DNA of 64,000 nt from Strigops habroptila (lineage: Eukaryota > Chordata > Aves > Psittaciformes > Psittacidae): NCBI RefSeq assembly GCF_004027225.2, contig NC_044277.2, forward strand, positions 35,186,812 through 35,250,811, written 5' to 3'. The translations under genes and the position numbers were made by a program. This document shows, piece after piece, positions 1 through 12,618 of the stretch; positions within the stretch are counted from its first letter, which is position 1; every line of letters starts with the position of its first letter. The notes below the pieces were generated by a model. That model saw nothing but the letters and a program-made list of their open reading frames with translations, did no database searches and was not told the origin of the DNA.

Positions 1-3000
1 ACTATAAAACACCGTAATGAAGGGCATAATTTCACAAACATCACAGAGTATGCATAACATGAACCAGAAGAATGACAGGAGCACCACATCAAAGAAATTC
101 TTCACAGAAGCTAAGAAGAAAACTGGTTTAAACCAATTGAAGCATATACTAAAGATGAACACTTGCACACAAGCAAGCATTATGCCAAAAGCAGCAGCAT
201 CACAAGGAATTAAGGAAAAATAGATAAAGCTGAAAGATGAAAAAGGCGAGTTTATCCCTACCCAGGGTAACACGTATGACAAGTATGTTGTTGTGTATCT
301 TGGAATGAAGATTCCCTGCCAGTGCTCTTCAGAGCAATTATGCTTTTTGTTAAAAATACATTAAGCTTTCAGCCTATTCAGCAGTGTACTTACATGCTGG
401 GATGATGAAGCCAACATCTGAGTGTTTCTCTGGGCAAGAGTAACTGTAGTAAACAGCAAATAAAATACTCTCAATCACACGGAGAAGTCCCACTAGGGAG
501 GAGTTCAGTGGCACCTCTCTTAAGTGTGTTGACATTTACAATGCTTACAGCACACGTATCTGATCCTTCCGAGAAGCAGTATCTGCACTCTGAATGTTCA
601 GCAGACCTACATGGAACTTCTTAACATCTACAGCCTGGCCTGAACAGTAACTCTTACTTGTCTGCTGAGTATTCAGATCTCCAAAACAAATGCAAACAGT
701 TCAGGTTCCACCTGGTACCACCTCCAGGCAGAAGAGGCATATCTGGAGAAAATTAGAGGTATGGCAGCTGTATGTACCTCAGACACAGCACAGATGTCCC
801 TCATCAGGTTGATACCGACATATTCCATACCAGTTTCACATTTTAACCAAATACACAAATATTAGAGAACACACAGACATGCAAACCAATTTACCGTCAC
901 AAGCATTAAATGGGTTTTTAAAAGATGGAAAACAAATTGAAAACATGAAGACATGTAAGGCCATAAGTTACTCTTTTTTCCTTTAATGTAAGAGTTTTGC
1001 TTGTCTACATTTTGTGATTAGTTGACGCCTCTGTATATTTTCATAAATGTATTTAGGAAAATTAATTCCTTTTGTACAACACTATGTTGTAACTAACAGC
1101 CCCCCTGGGTAATTTGATGTAGGCAAGCGATTTTTGGAAGAAACTGCATAAATGCATGGTAAAATTTCAAGATAAAAAAGCAGTATCAGGCAATGAATTA
1201 TCATATCTGCATTTTCAATACATGCATCTGTATTTCTCTCCCTTCATCCTCTTCAAGTTCTTTATTTCCCTCATGCATACATCAAAATGTATTATTATTG
1301 CTGTATCAATCATTTTGGAGTGGGGTTTTTTCCAGTTAGGGCAAGTTGAACAATGTATTTTGTTATAAAGCAAACAATATAAGATTAGTTTCTAAAAATT
1401 ACTTATGCAAGGCATTTGAAGTCAATGGTGAAGTGCACATGAACCGTCTGACAAAGCTCACTTCTGACCAAAACCCTGATGTTCACATCCTGTTCACTTA
1501 TCCATGCACTAGCTGGCAGGGTTCCACCCGGAGATGTCATCCAGCTACAGCCATGTCAGTGGGTTAAGCACCACCAACTGAGGGCACATGGACATACACT
1601 AGTACTCATTGCCCAGATCTCTTTTTCTTGCCTTACGCCTATCCTCACTCATCGCAAGCTTGCAGTCTGGAGCACGAACCCAAGCAAAATCTCCATAAAT
1701 TAGTTCTGCACAAAATAGTTCAACTACGAGGAGTAGAGTAATAGCATGAATGCTAAGCTCCCAATAGCCTAGCTTACCTTAGTTTTCAGTTATCTTAGAG
1801 TTGAACAGTGTGCATACTGTGTCAAGCCGCCTCCACCTGCTTCCACGGAAGCATGGAAGATTTACATGGGTTCCAAGAATATAAGAAAAAATAAGTTCAT
1901 TGGACTTGACTTAACCACCAAGTTCTTTAAGGGTGAGTACATATATAATGAAAGGACAAAGATAGCTGGCTCTCTTATAGATTTATAGCAACATATGTCT
2001 TGACGCATCAAATATACAGCTTATTGGTATATGGTAACACATTCTGGGACTAGTTTCAGCAGACATGCATACAACACAGTTATAAATTACTGCACTGTTA
2101 AACACTGTGAAGTTGAAGTTATCCAGTACAGCTCATAAAGTGTAAGTACTGTAAGTACTGATAGTACTGTAAGACCTGCATTTCGCTCTTCACAAAGACT
2201 CTTTGGAATTCAGTTTATAAATACAGTTCTGTAAAACAGGTCAAGTATCTGAGGCTGCAGGAGACCTGAGCAGTTTATGCAGGAAGCTGTACCAAAGCTA
2301 AGCTAAGTAGAAAAGAAAAAAGTTCTCCAAGTAGTAATTCTGTATGGATGTTTCTTAATTCAGCCTCCTGAATCCCAGCTACAGCACGTTCTACTAGAAT
2401 TGCAAATACGGGCTGGGGTGAACAAACATGCTTTGGTAAAACAAGTGCTCTGGCACACAATATCATGTAGGTGGGGTCTACCCAGAACACTGAGAATTCT
2501 TCCTCAAATTGTAGAGATGAGCAAGAGCACAAGCACCATATTTGCATTTTCAAGCTATGTACTGGTATTCTAGTCAAATTAAACTAAACCATGTCAGTTT
2601 GGGGTGAGTGTATGACCCCTCACAAAGGGCTCACAGCCTTTTTCCAAAATATCAGCATTTTAAAGGCAGCCTACGATCTACGGAATAGACCAGGCTCTTA
2701 ATACTTCTAGCAAACTATTTATGTCAAAAGACGCATGCATTCCCCTAGAGCACTGTTACACACCAACTTGGAGAAGAAAATAGGTAGCAACAATTGAAAA
2801 AACAGTCTACCAAAGCAAGAAGCTCTATCTCATAATCCAAAAATGACAGAGATTTAAGCAAAATGTTGTAAGAGCCTATTATTTGCTGTCCTTCCTTTGT
2901 TTACTTATCTAGCTGTTTCCTCATGTTTGCCAGATGCCCAACCTACTCCTGTTCCATAGAGAAGACGTATTTCCATCTAACAACTACAGAGTCTGTTCTC

Positions 3001-4443
3001 CAAGTACAAATACTTTCATTTTCAGTCCTGGGAGCTGTGGGTCAGTGTTTTAAGTGTTTATGTGGGTCTGAACTATTGAGTTTCAGCAATAGATTTATAT
3101 AGAGATACATCAGCAATACATACAAATGAATTTTTATAATATGGCAATCTAGCAGAAGCCAGTTAATAGAATATTGTAAACCTGAATATGAAGCATAAGC
3201 AACAATTAAATAAATCCACCTAATCTCTGTATTAACTCAAGACCAGTGTTCCATTATGCAGTTTTAAGAAGGAACACGGCAGTATTTAATCTTTCAGGTC
3301 AGCAGTTTTTTGATTTTAGCTATTATGCTGTTGGGTGGTAAGGACCACAGGGAACAAGGAAAGATATTGTATGTTACAGCATGGAACATGAATACTAAGT
3401 AGGAGAAATTATCACAAAATTGTATCTATTGACATTTAGCTTTGATGTACATACAGCCATTTAAAGGGACAATAAGAACCAGATTATTTAAAAGACATAG
3501 TATTTTATCGCAGTCATTGTTCAAATTAGTCAAATGTTTCATATGAAAATCCAAGCTACTGTTTTCCTTCTCTAAGGCATGAGAATGAGAATAAATCTTA
3601 TTCCAACTACAGTTTCCTCCAACAATGCTATACAAATTGAAGTAATTTTTGTAGATGACAGCACAATTTTAAGCTTGCATCAGAACACAAAAGAGCAAAA
3701 TGCCAAAGTTTTCTCATTACATGGCAATCTTTGTGTCAACCCGATTCATTAAATGTTTTATAAATCTTTGTATTAAGTAAAGAGAAAACTTTGCTCCAGA
3801 AAGAACATGAAGAATTTTGTAAAGCCATGAGAACTCAAGATGTTGTACATCTCATGAACGGAAGAACTGTTACTATATTGGTAGTAAAATATGGGAACTG
3901 TGCATTCCTGTACAATGATCAGGAAATTACTAATAATCAACCTCAATTCCAGCACTGATGAGGATGCCCAGACTGGAATATGCACCACGCTAACGGATGC
4001 TAATAAGAGTGGTATTGGAAGAAGGTCCTAGTATCTTCCACCCTTGGACTAACTGATTAAAGTTTAAATTCAGTCTGAAGCAGAGACTGTGCAAGAGCTC
4101 AAAAATCCCTCCGTGCCACATGGGCTCTGTTTCTTCTCAGGTTTGGGATGAATCACTCACAGGTTTCTACACCAAATTGCTTCCGATTCAAATATACTGT
4201 TCATTTATATGAAAAGGGTTGCAATAACAGCCCTTCAAAATACCCACTTCAGAAATAATGTTTCATTGTTCACCTTTATGTAACTGTGGTTCTCCCAGGC
4301 CTACGCTGCTCTTTTTTTCCTTTGTTTGCCACCCATTTATGCCTACCCGCTCACAGCCATTAGCACGACCGGGAACCACAGGGAACGCCTGCGCTGCCAG
4401 TGCTGTCACCTCCCCTGGGAACCTGGGGTGGCAGGCAGATGGT
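1..4443. other. Non-coding, A+T-rich stretch
   Basis: I see no gene. Open frames are short (100 codons or fewer), differ between strands and match no family I know. There is a small local duplication of a GTAAGTACT-type word near 2140-2175. If the 17.5-kb island is the SGK3 promoter, this would be SGK3 intron sequence. I looked on the minus strand for the SGK3 PX-domain and early kinase exons and did not find them. Confidence 0.6.
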
Positions 4444-4912
4444 AGAATCACAGAATAGTCTGGCTGGGAAGGGACCTTCAAAGCTCATCTAGCCCAACCC
4501 CCCTGCAGTGAGCAGGGACATCTTCAACTAGATCAGGTTGCCCAGAGCCCCATCCAGCCTGGCCTTGAATGTCTCCAGGGATGGCGCATCCACCACCTCT
4601 CTGGGCAACATGTGCCAGTGTTTTACCACCCTCATTGTAAAAACTTTCTTCCTCACGTCCAGCCTGAATCTTCCCTCTTTTAGTTTAAAACCATCATCCC
4701 TCGTCCTATCACAACAGACCCTCCTAAAAAGTCTCTCCCTACCTTTATTATAGGCCCCTGTTAAGAACCTCAAGGCCACAATAAGGTCTCCCCTGAGCCT
4801 TCTCTTCTCCAGGCTGAACAACCCAAACTCTCTCAGCCTTTCCTCGTAAGAGAGGTGCTCCATCCCTCTGACTATTTTTGTGGTCCTTCTCTGGACCCCC
4901 TCCAACAAATGT
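4444..4912 (-). mobile_element. CR1 LINE, 3' end, 5'-truncated
   Basis: Read on the minus strand, this is the end of CR1 ORF2 followed by the CR1 3' UTR. The plus strand shows the reverse of the tail (AGAATCACAGAATAG, then GGAAGGGACCTT and CATCTAGCCCAACCCC). The minus-strand frame over 4528-4900 reads through typical CR1 C-terminal peptides such as [37 protein letters not shown] and APSLETFKARLDGALG, with no stop until the normal end. The copy is truncated near 4912, where matching stops. CR1 normally makes no target-site duplication, and I see none. Confidence 0.93.
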
Positions 4913-6157
4913 CCAGCCAAGGGACCCTCACCATGTACCCCCATTAAAATAAGGTTGGGATAATTACAGATATTTTCATCCTTCACCCATCTGCCTCCAC
5001 TGATTGATTCAGAAGCATCTATCAAAATCAGAAAATATACTGATTTCACATCTGCACAAAGCAACAGCAGAACCCCCATGTTAAATGCAAATGTTCGGAA
5101 GACTACACGCCAACCCCAGTGAGATCAGAGGTCCCGAGAAGCATCTGGGTGTGTGTGTCAATCTGCTCAGTGAATTAGTTCACTAGAACTAATCTCTGAT
5201 TAGGTACAGGATAGGTAGGGCTGCGAATGAATTACTGGAATCACAGGAAGTCTTACTGGGATGTAGAAGTTAGTGCAAATGGGAGAAAAGGAGACAGAAG
5301 CCTTAAAAAGCATTTTGTGATCAGGACAAACTGGCAAAGCCTTGCCTACTTAATTATTATATTAAACCCTAAATAGCATTTTAGTTTGGGCACCTCCTTC
5401 ATCAGCACAGCCAGAAGTTTGCAGGCAATTAAACACACTGCAAACAGTAAGAACAAATAGTAAGCAACAAGGAAAAAAATATCTTCCTATTTTTTTATTG
5501 CATCATTATTTTTATTTACCTTCACTGGGAGGATAATGTGTGCCTACCATGCTACGTCCTGTCTCTCCACTTCCCTGTTCTCTGTAACCTGGCCTCACGG
5601 GAGGAAACCCACAGGGTTTCAACCATCAAGAGGTGCAGCTCTTTGCTCACAAGCTCTCTTCCTCCTCTCCCCACACTTGAATGCTACTGTCACCCACTCT
5701 GTTCTGCGTCCTTTTCATGCTATAGCTGTGATTTGTCTTACCTCACCAGATAGGAACAAAACCCAGTGTACGCTTCTTTGGAAAAGAGGTTATCTTTAGT
5801 AATTTTGTGCAAGACAACTAGTGTAATGTTGACTTGATGCAGCTTCAAGTGCCTAGTGGCTGCTAATGACCAAGATAACTATGTAAATATATATATATAG
5901 AGATAAGTATTATTGCACACACCCCTCTTATCGTGCTCAATTGACTACACAGTAATCCTTTAAAGTTTCAAAATCTTCTATTCCTAGCTCTTAAGACCCT
6001 GGTCAGGACAACTTTCACTGCTGTAACAAGTGGCAGAAATAAATCCATGGTTGGAAGAGTCTGGATTCAGCATCTGACCTTTGTACAAGTATCGGCCACT
6101 TGTAGAACAAAATCCAGACCCACCATGGATAGGCTCAGGTTGCAGACCAGAAACAGA
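4913..6157. other. Non-coding stretch
   Basis: No gene recognised. There is a short (TA)n run near 5887-5898. The two overlapping plus-strand frames near 5536-5799 (under 90 codons) have no recognisable content and look like chance. Confidence 0.55.
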
Positions 6158-6215
6158 GCTGGTGTCAGACTAGGTGATCTTTAAGGTCCCTCCCAACCCA
6201 AGCTATCCTGCAGCT
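6158..6215 (+). mobile_element. CR1 tail fragment
   Basis: A short piece reads as a diverged CR1 3' tail in plus orientation: CAGACTAGGTGATCTTTAAG, then GGTCCCTCCCAACCCAAGC. Sequence on either side no longer aligns to CR1 by eye, so this is a small remnant or the end of a much decayed copy. Confidence 0.65.
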
Positions 6216-7084
6216 CTGTAAATCTGAAGGCACACCCTCCATTATTTTCCAAATGGATGTTTCCCACTATGGTATGTGCACAGCGACAGACAACGTGCCG
6301 TAGGCAGTCAGCAGAGCCTGGAGCATTGCAAGAACAAACTATTGCACCAACAGGGCTAATCAGTTTAAATGACAAAGCCACTAAAAAATATCTAGCAGCA
6401 CGAGGGTTGTTTGGTTGGTATCTCAAATCTACATATCAAACAGCTAGCAACTTGGAAATACACCAGAAAAGCCTGAAATGGGAATCTAACAACACGCGGT
6501 ATCTTCATAGCCACATAGCATAAAGAACAAAGGCCCATGAACTGACATGAAGCTTTGTTGTTGTTTAGACTCTCGCTTATTTCAAAATTTGCAAAATTTT
6601 AATTTGAAAATTATAAATTATTAATTTAATAAAAATGATGGTATTTTGAAATTAGCAAATTAATTTAACTTTAATTAACAGAAGGCAGCAGACCCTTTAG
6701 ATTTGTTTCTAGACAAATGAAGAGCAACCAGTTCAAAAGACAAGTTGATTAAACCTCATGAAATGGGAGGAGGGGGAATTCATAAACATAATGAAGACAA
6801 ATGTGAATGTACTCAGGTAGAAAGGAGACCTCACAAGAGACGCTACTGAGAGATAGGAAAGCAGCAGGAGTTTCTCCAGGAAAAAACACGGCAGGATAAT
6901 CTGTGCTTGTGCCTTGTAAAAACAAACAGCAGAAGTTGTAGCACGAGATTTATTTGTCAGGACAGACACAGAATGTGAGAACATGGTCAAATTACTAGCG
7001 ATAAGTATAAAATCTGCATAAATACATAGGTATGAGAATCAGCATGGTTAAAATAGAATTATAATGAAGATAAAAAAATAATTA
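6216..7084. other. Non-coding, very A+T-rich stretch
   Basis: No gene seen. About 6585-6680 is almost entirely A and T, with runs of TTAAT/AATTT words. This looks like low-complexity sequence rather than a defined repeat. Confidence 0.55.
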
Positions 7085-8405
7085 TAATGCTAGTAACAAC
7101 AACAAAAAACCCTTATTATCAATAAGTTTATGGCTTAAGAGCAAGAAAAACCTTGCTGCCCTAGTCAACACAGAAAAACTGATGAGAGATGACATCCAGA
7201 AGGCTATCATGTTTGGGACATCAGTCTTCACCAAGAGTGTCAAACTGAAGCAGTGAGTAAGTAGCATAAATAATAGCAATGACAGGCAAGAATTCAGGGG
7301 GAAGGGAGAGAGAGAGAATGTGAATGAAAGCATGTGCATGTGTGCATGATGGAAAAATCCCAAACAAGCAAACAAAACAAAGCAACAAAAACAACAGGCA
7401 AGAATATTAGAGACCCAATGCGTCAATTTAACTTCAAACTCCTGGGGAAAACAATCCTGAACAAAGTAATTAGCACCTGGAACATAATCTAACTAGTAGC
7501 CAAAAGAGATTTGTTAAATCTCATCACTAACTTCCTTTGACAGGCCTCGCAGATAGGTAGGAGAGAAGTCACAGATGTCACATCTTTCCTTTAGTAATGC
7601 TTTGAAACTGCCTCAAGATATTTTAACAATCAGACTACAGATGCAGGAAGAATAAATATTAGTTCAAGATGTGAGAAACAAAGGTTAAATATATCATCGC
7701 CAGGACAGAGTAGTGATCTGGAAGGATGGAGTGAAAGGTAGCAGGTTATGTACAAGATCCTGCCCACAGACAGGAAACATCAAATACAGAAATACAGGGT
7801 GGAAACAAGAAGGCAGCAGACTACAGCACTTCACAAGAGACAAATATTATGGTGTTGTAAGAAAGACAAACATTGCTATGAGATATAAAATTTAAAAAAC
7901 CCTAAAGTGTTGGTGTGCAAAGCCTGAGTATAATCTGTTTAACTAAAAAAATTTCTTCTACTTTATTCTCTACTCTGTCTTGTCTGATACCTAAGCAAGA
8001 TGCAGACCCACGAGAGAGAGACTAGGGAACAGTAGTAAGAATGCAAAGTAGCATAGAAGATGTGACTCATAGGGAGATGGGATGAACAAGCTAGCTGTTA
8101 GCATGGGGGGATCTCTTAAAGGGTAGCTGTTACATTGGAAGACTACCACAAAGAGAAGGGAATGGCCTCTTCAGTCAGCTATGGATAGGACCAGTCCTAA
8201 TGAGCTTAAAATGAGCACAGGAAAGGTTCAGGTTAAACACTGGAGGAGGAGAGACAAGAACCCTGAAAAAAAATAGTGGAAGGGTGGTGAAGCAATGGAA
8301 GAGATTCCCCCCAGGAAGGAGCTTTAAAAACAGATGAGGCAAATGCTTCTCAGTGAAAGACAGAGGCACCTCTGTGGCAGAGACAGTTAAATGACCTCTT
8401 GAGAC
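7085..8405 (+). mobile_element. Ancient CR1/L3-like LINE copy, strongly decayed
   Basis: The plus strand follows the order of an old amniote CR1-type ORF2 and its 3' end. About 7150-7250 resembles the stretch before the RT domain (the part around CATCAGTCTTCACCAA). 7425-7620 carries the segment that normally reads as cloned-in phrases around AGAGATTTGTTAAATC, CTAACTTCCTTTGACAGG and AGTAATGCTTTGAAACTG. 8150-8350 resembles the C-terminal/3' part (CTCTTCAGTCAGCTATGGAT, GGGTGGTGAAGCAATGGAAG). No frame is open for long, and the middle (about 7900-8130) is hard to align. I identified it from memory of the family consensus, so the exact edges are uncertain. Confidence 0.7.
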
Positions 8406-11400
8406 CAAGACCTTATGGCTGGGAGCAACGTTCTAGGAAAGAGATAGTGGCAAACAAGAAGTGAGGGCAAAGAAAAGTGCTTTGAAAGCACAGAGGGGAG
8501 AAGCACTGAGGGAAGTCAAATGACAGGCAGGAAACCGAGAAAAAGAAATAAGAAAAACGAAACTGCCATTTGCAGGGAGTCATTTCGGAGGTGTGTTACA
8601 CCTTCATGAGCAACTACTTGGGAGGCTGCACCTGAAGTCGAGAGAGAAGCAGGTTCCAGGTGCTTGCATCTGCCCCTGCTCTAGTTTTTGTTCCAGTGTC
8701 TGCCTTAGCAAGTAGCACAGGGCATGAAAGTCGCATCCACAGAGAGGAAAACAGGTGATGCTGAGGACACAGCATCCACACTACTGCACATGTTGGTGCG
8801 GTCCCATTTGTATGTTTTGATTCAAACCCTTCTAACCTGGTCCTGTGCGCAAGACACCGGTTCATGGTTGGTGGGTACTAAAAGCGCTCCTGCAGAACAT
8901 CTTCCACTCTGACTTCATCTGAGAGGAATCCAGCTCATGTTCCCCAAGATCACCAAGGAAAGTGAACCCAAACGTGGTGAGGGGCGTACTTCAAAAGCAG
9001 GCTCCTCAACTGAACTATTACAGACACACAGACTCACCTTAAGCCAAACCTGAGTAATCCAGGGGCCGGCGGTGGCATCCATACAGCAGAAAGCAATCAG
9101 GACAGGTCACAGCCACAGACCAGAACAACACTGCTTGTCTCACCTCTTCAGATAGATCTTAAATACTTTGCAGCAACAAGCATGACTGGAGTGACAGTAT
9201 TAAGTGTCTAGGCACCAAGCACTGACTGTTTCGAGACAGCATATTGACCATTTTAACTGACATCTGATGTCTTTGGTAGGTCTGTGAATAAACTAACAAA
9301 CCATCACAATGTTTTCATTTAACAACTGCATTTGCTTTAAAATAAATTGATAATAATCTATCTTTATTTTCTTTTCTTTAAATGAGGACCTGTCTAGGGA
9401 CTTCCTGACTCATATAAATTAAAATAGCGGAACCAAAACAAAGGGCCAGGCACCCAAGCCATCAATCTTTCCCAGCTGCTGAGTCACGGAGCAGTAACCA
9501 AGACAAAAAACATTCCACTTTCTCATTGCCAGTTCCTAATTTCTTAACAATGTATTTTAATTTCATGATGCCACTTTCTTTTCCTAAAGAAGGGTCAAAT
9601 TGTGCACACGTCTGTGTGTGCATGCCTGTCCGGATTCTGAGCTGCAAGGCCATCGTGTTCCTTATGAGGCACTGCTCTGTAGCTTTTTAAGTATTTGGCA
9701 CCTTCGGATTCCTCGTTGAGGACTGGTTTGTTTCTTACTCTGTGCACACCATACATCCAACATGGTTCCCTGAATAATTATCTGGGCTCTGACTGGGTGG
9801 TTGATAGTAAAATTTCTTTCAGGTCACTTCAAGTGATGCTCCTATGTAAAACAGCAAACGGATTTTTGCACGCATTGACAAGTTTACAGTTTCATTTCTG
9901 TAAGTGTTGTGAGATTCCTCTTTCCAGCTCTATTTTAATTCCTTATAAATGAACACACATGAAACATGAGGAAAAAAAAAACAAACAACCCATAAACAAC
10001 CTCAACTAATACCAACAAATACAATTTAAATGTTTGCACAGAAACTCTGGATACCTTTTAACACATGAGAGAAGTTACAGAATTCTGGTTGTGTTCCCAG
10101 GTAATTAATCAATGGGAAAACAACTAAGGGTATCAGACATAAGAATATTTTAACTAGCCAGCTTGTGTCGCAGAGCTATGTTGGCAAGACAGGCTTTATT
10201 TACACATTCTGGTGAAGTACTCCACAAGTCTAACATTTTAAGGCTGTTTATGAATTTCTAATAGCCTCTGTCAATTCACATAAAGTGTGCTTAAACACCC
10301 AGATGCTATGACCAAAAGCAAATGAATCATGAATTCGAAGTTTGTCTGAATTAGTGAGGTTAAGTCAAGCTTCTAGGCTAAATTTACATTGCCTTGGATG
10401 TGTCAATTAACATCCAAGCAGCAAAACTTACTTTTAATTGGCTTGGACGGTAGATGAACTCTTTCCTTGTCAGTCTGCCTTCTGATTTTAATTGGGTAGA
10501 AAACTACTGTAAATATTTTCTTCTTTCTCACCCCTTCTTCCCAAGGCTTTTTATAAACAAGTGAGGTATTGTTTAGCTGCTATGCGCTATACCCCGCACA
10601 CCCCAAACCAAACCAGAGAAGTATGTGTTCAGATTGCTTACAGAGCACTCGGGTTTATACATCTTTTGATCACTCACTGCAGAACAACTTGCATATCTCC
10701 AAGCAAACTGAGCAGGGCAACTTTCAGCATCTTTTAAGCTTTGCTTGTCATAATCTGTATAAGGAGAAAAAAGTAGGCTTGGAAACTTTAGCAAATGAAC
10801 CTAAACAGATTTGCTCAGCGGTCACCGAGCTTCTGGTCAACAGTTCTGTGCTGTTCAAAGCCCCAGTACAAGTGCATCACTGTTCTCTCTTTTAAATGTA
10901 GAATAATTCTAGGATTCATGGCAATTCCCGCTTGAACTTAGCTCTAAAGAAACCCTTTGTTTTCATATAAATCAGTGCCTGGTTTTAGATAATTCTATAA
11001 AGAATCCTATTCATCCACCACATAACGTATTTGTTAACATGAAAAGAGACCAAAGAGGCAGCCAACCTCCAAAAAATTCTGAAGAAAAGTGAAGTTAAAC
11101 CAACCTATCCAGCATATGCCGTTAGAGTTACATATAATGTGTGAAGACACATACACAAGATGTAAAACCTTATTTGAAACAGTTTGTTCTTGATACAAAC
11201 ACTTCACACTAAGGCAGTTGAAAATTTCAGAGCACACTTGCCACACTCTGCTATTCTTTCACCAAGGGCTGATTTGGGAGGGAGAAATTCAGATGTTTCA
11301 GTATTAAAATGCTGTTTGACTATTTCCGTACTAGTCTGAAAATCCAGAACCTCTTGTAAGAGCAACTGATCAACCTAAATTAGTTATTTACAAGATATTT

Positions 11401-12224
11401 ACTGTGAGTACTAGGAGATTACATGAGCACCATTAGATTACTTAAATGAAATGTTTAAATTAAACAGAAAGGGCTAGTATTTGGGTAAAAAAAGAGGAGG
11501 CAAATTGGATTCTAGGCTGTCAGCATCTACTCTGACTCTCAATAATCCCCTTCTGTTTCACTTCTTACCTCTCATAAAACATTGCTATATACTTTTCAAT
11601 GCTATGTGCTCTTTTTACTTACCTTTTATGAAAACATAGCCTTTTTATATTATTTCTTTTCCGTAATATAGAGAAGATGCATCATTACTACTGCAGCAAG
11701 GAAGCAGAAATTCTTTGATGCATTTGTCTTCGGGCGTTTGACAGTCTGGGTACTTTTGCCAGGCAGCTTTTATTTCTGACTGTTCTAAACTTTCTCTGTT
11801 TTGTAGTTTTTGGTGGCATTCCAAACTTGTAGACTTAATGCATCTTGCTTTTGCAAGGTATGGTTAAATCCCATCCAAACGGAGTACAAAAGTTGGTTTT
11901 TTTCTTTAATTACCTCCTATCCCTCTTCCATGCTCTTCCCAACATTAAAGCAAAACACATACCATAAACTGGAAATTCCACAGCATTTAACTAAAAGTAT
12001 TCATTTCCTGAATGCTCACTCCTTACTTATTTACTAAACTTAGGATGAAACACATTTTAGGGCTTGATAGTGATCCCAGTTCATAAATAACCTAACACTA
12101 AGATGCCAAAAAGTCTAAACCTGAACTATCATAATCTAAAAACACCGTTGTTCTGCCAGAGTCCTGCAGACCAAGTACATTCCCATTTAAATACAGATGT
12201 CCAACAGTCCTGCACTAAGCAGGA
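8406..12224. other. Non-coding stretch
   Basis: No gene or clear repeat recognised. The frames at 8614-8865, 9695-9952 and 10569-10895 (about 83-108 codons) show no domain, no similarity I know and no splice context. The G+C content is ordinary for bird intergenic or intronic sequence. Confidence 0.5.
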
Positions 12225-12618
12225 ACTAACAGGGCACAGCAGAGGCCAGCAGGTCAAGGGCTGCAGCCCATGCTCTAGCAGATGAGTTGGAGGCAACTGG
12301 ACTCGCTTAGCCTTGAGAAGAGAAGGCTTCAGCAGCACCTAGCAGCAGGCTCCCAGTGCCTTTGAAAAGGTTACTGAGACAGGCTTTCTGCTGTGTTGCC
12401 CTGTACGAGGAGGGAAATCACTATGAGGATAACTGACCACCAGGACAAGTTGCCCAGAGGGGCTCCGGAGCCTCAGCCTTTGGAGGTGTTCGAAACCCAG
12501 GCAGACAAAGCCCTGAGCAAACCCTGTCTGAACACTATGGTTAACCCTGTTTCACGCAGGAGGTCACACTCAACACCTGTCAAGGTTCCTTCTAACCGGA
12601 ATAACTCCATGATTTAAG
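12225..12618 (+). mobile_element. CR1 LINE, diverged 3' end
   Basis: In plus orientation the sequence follows the CR1 3' end of the subfamily whose tail reads CCTTCCAACCTCAA. CTTAGCCTTGAGAAGAGAAG is followed by AGTTGCCCAGAGGGGCT, CTTTGGAGGTGTTCGAAACC, then GACAAAGCCCTGAGCAA and a degraded tail ending in CCATGATTTA near 12616. Several indels break the reading frame. It is older than the copies at 4.4 and 21.1 kb, judging by how far it departs from the family pattern. Confidence 0.8.
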
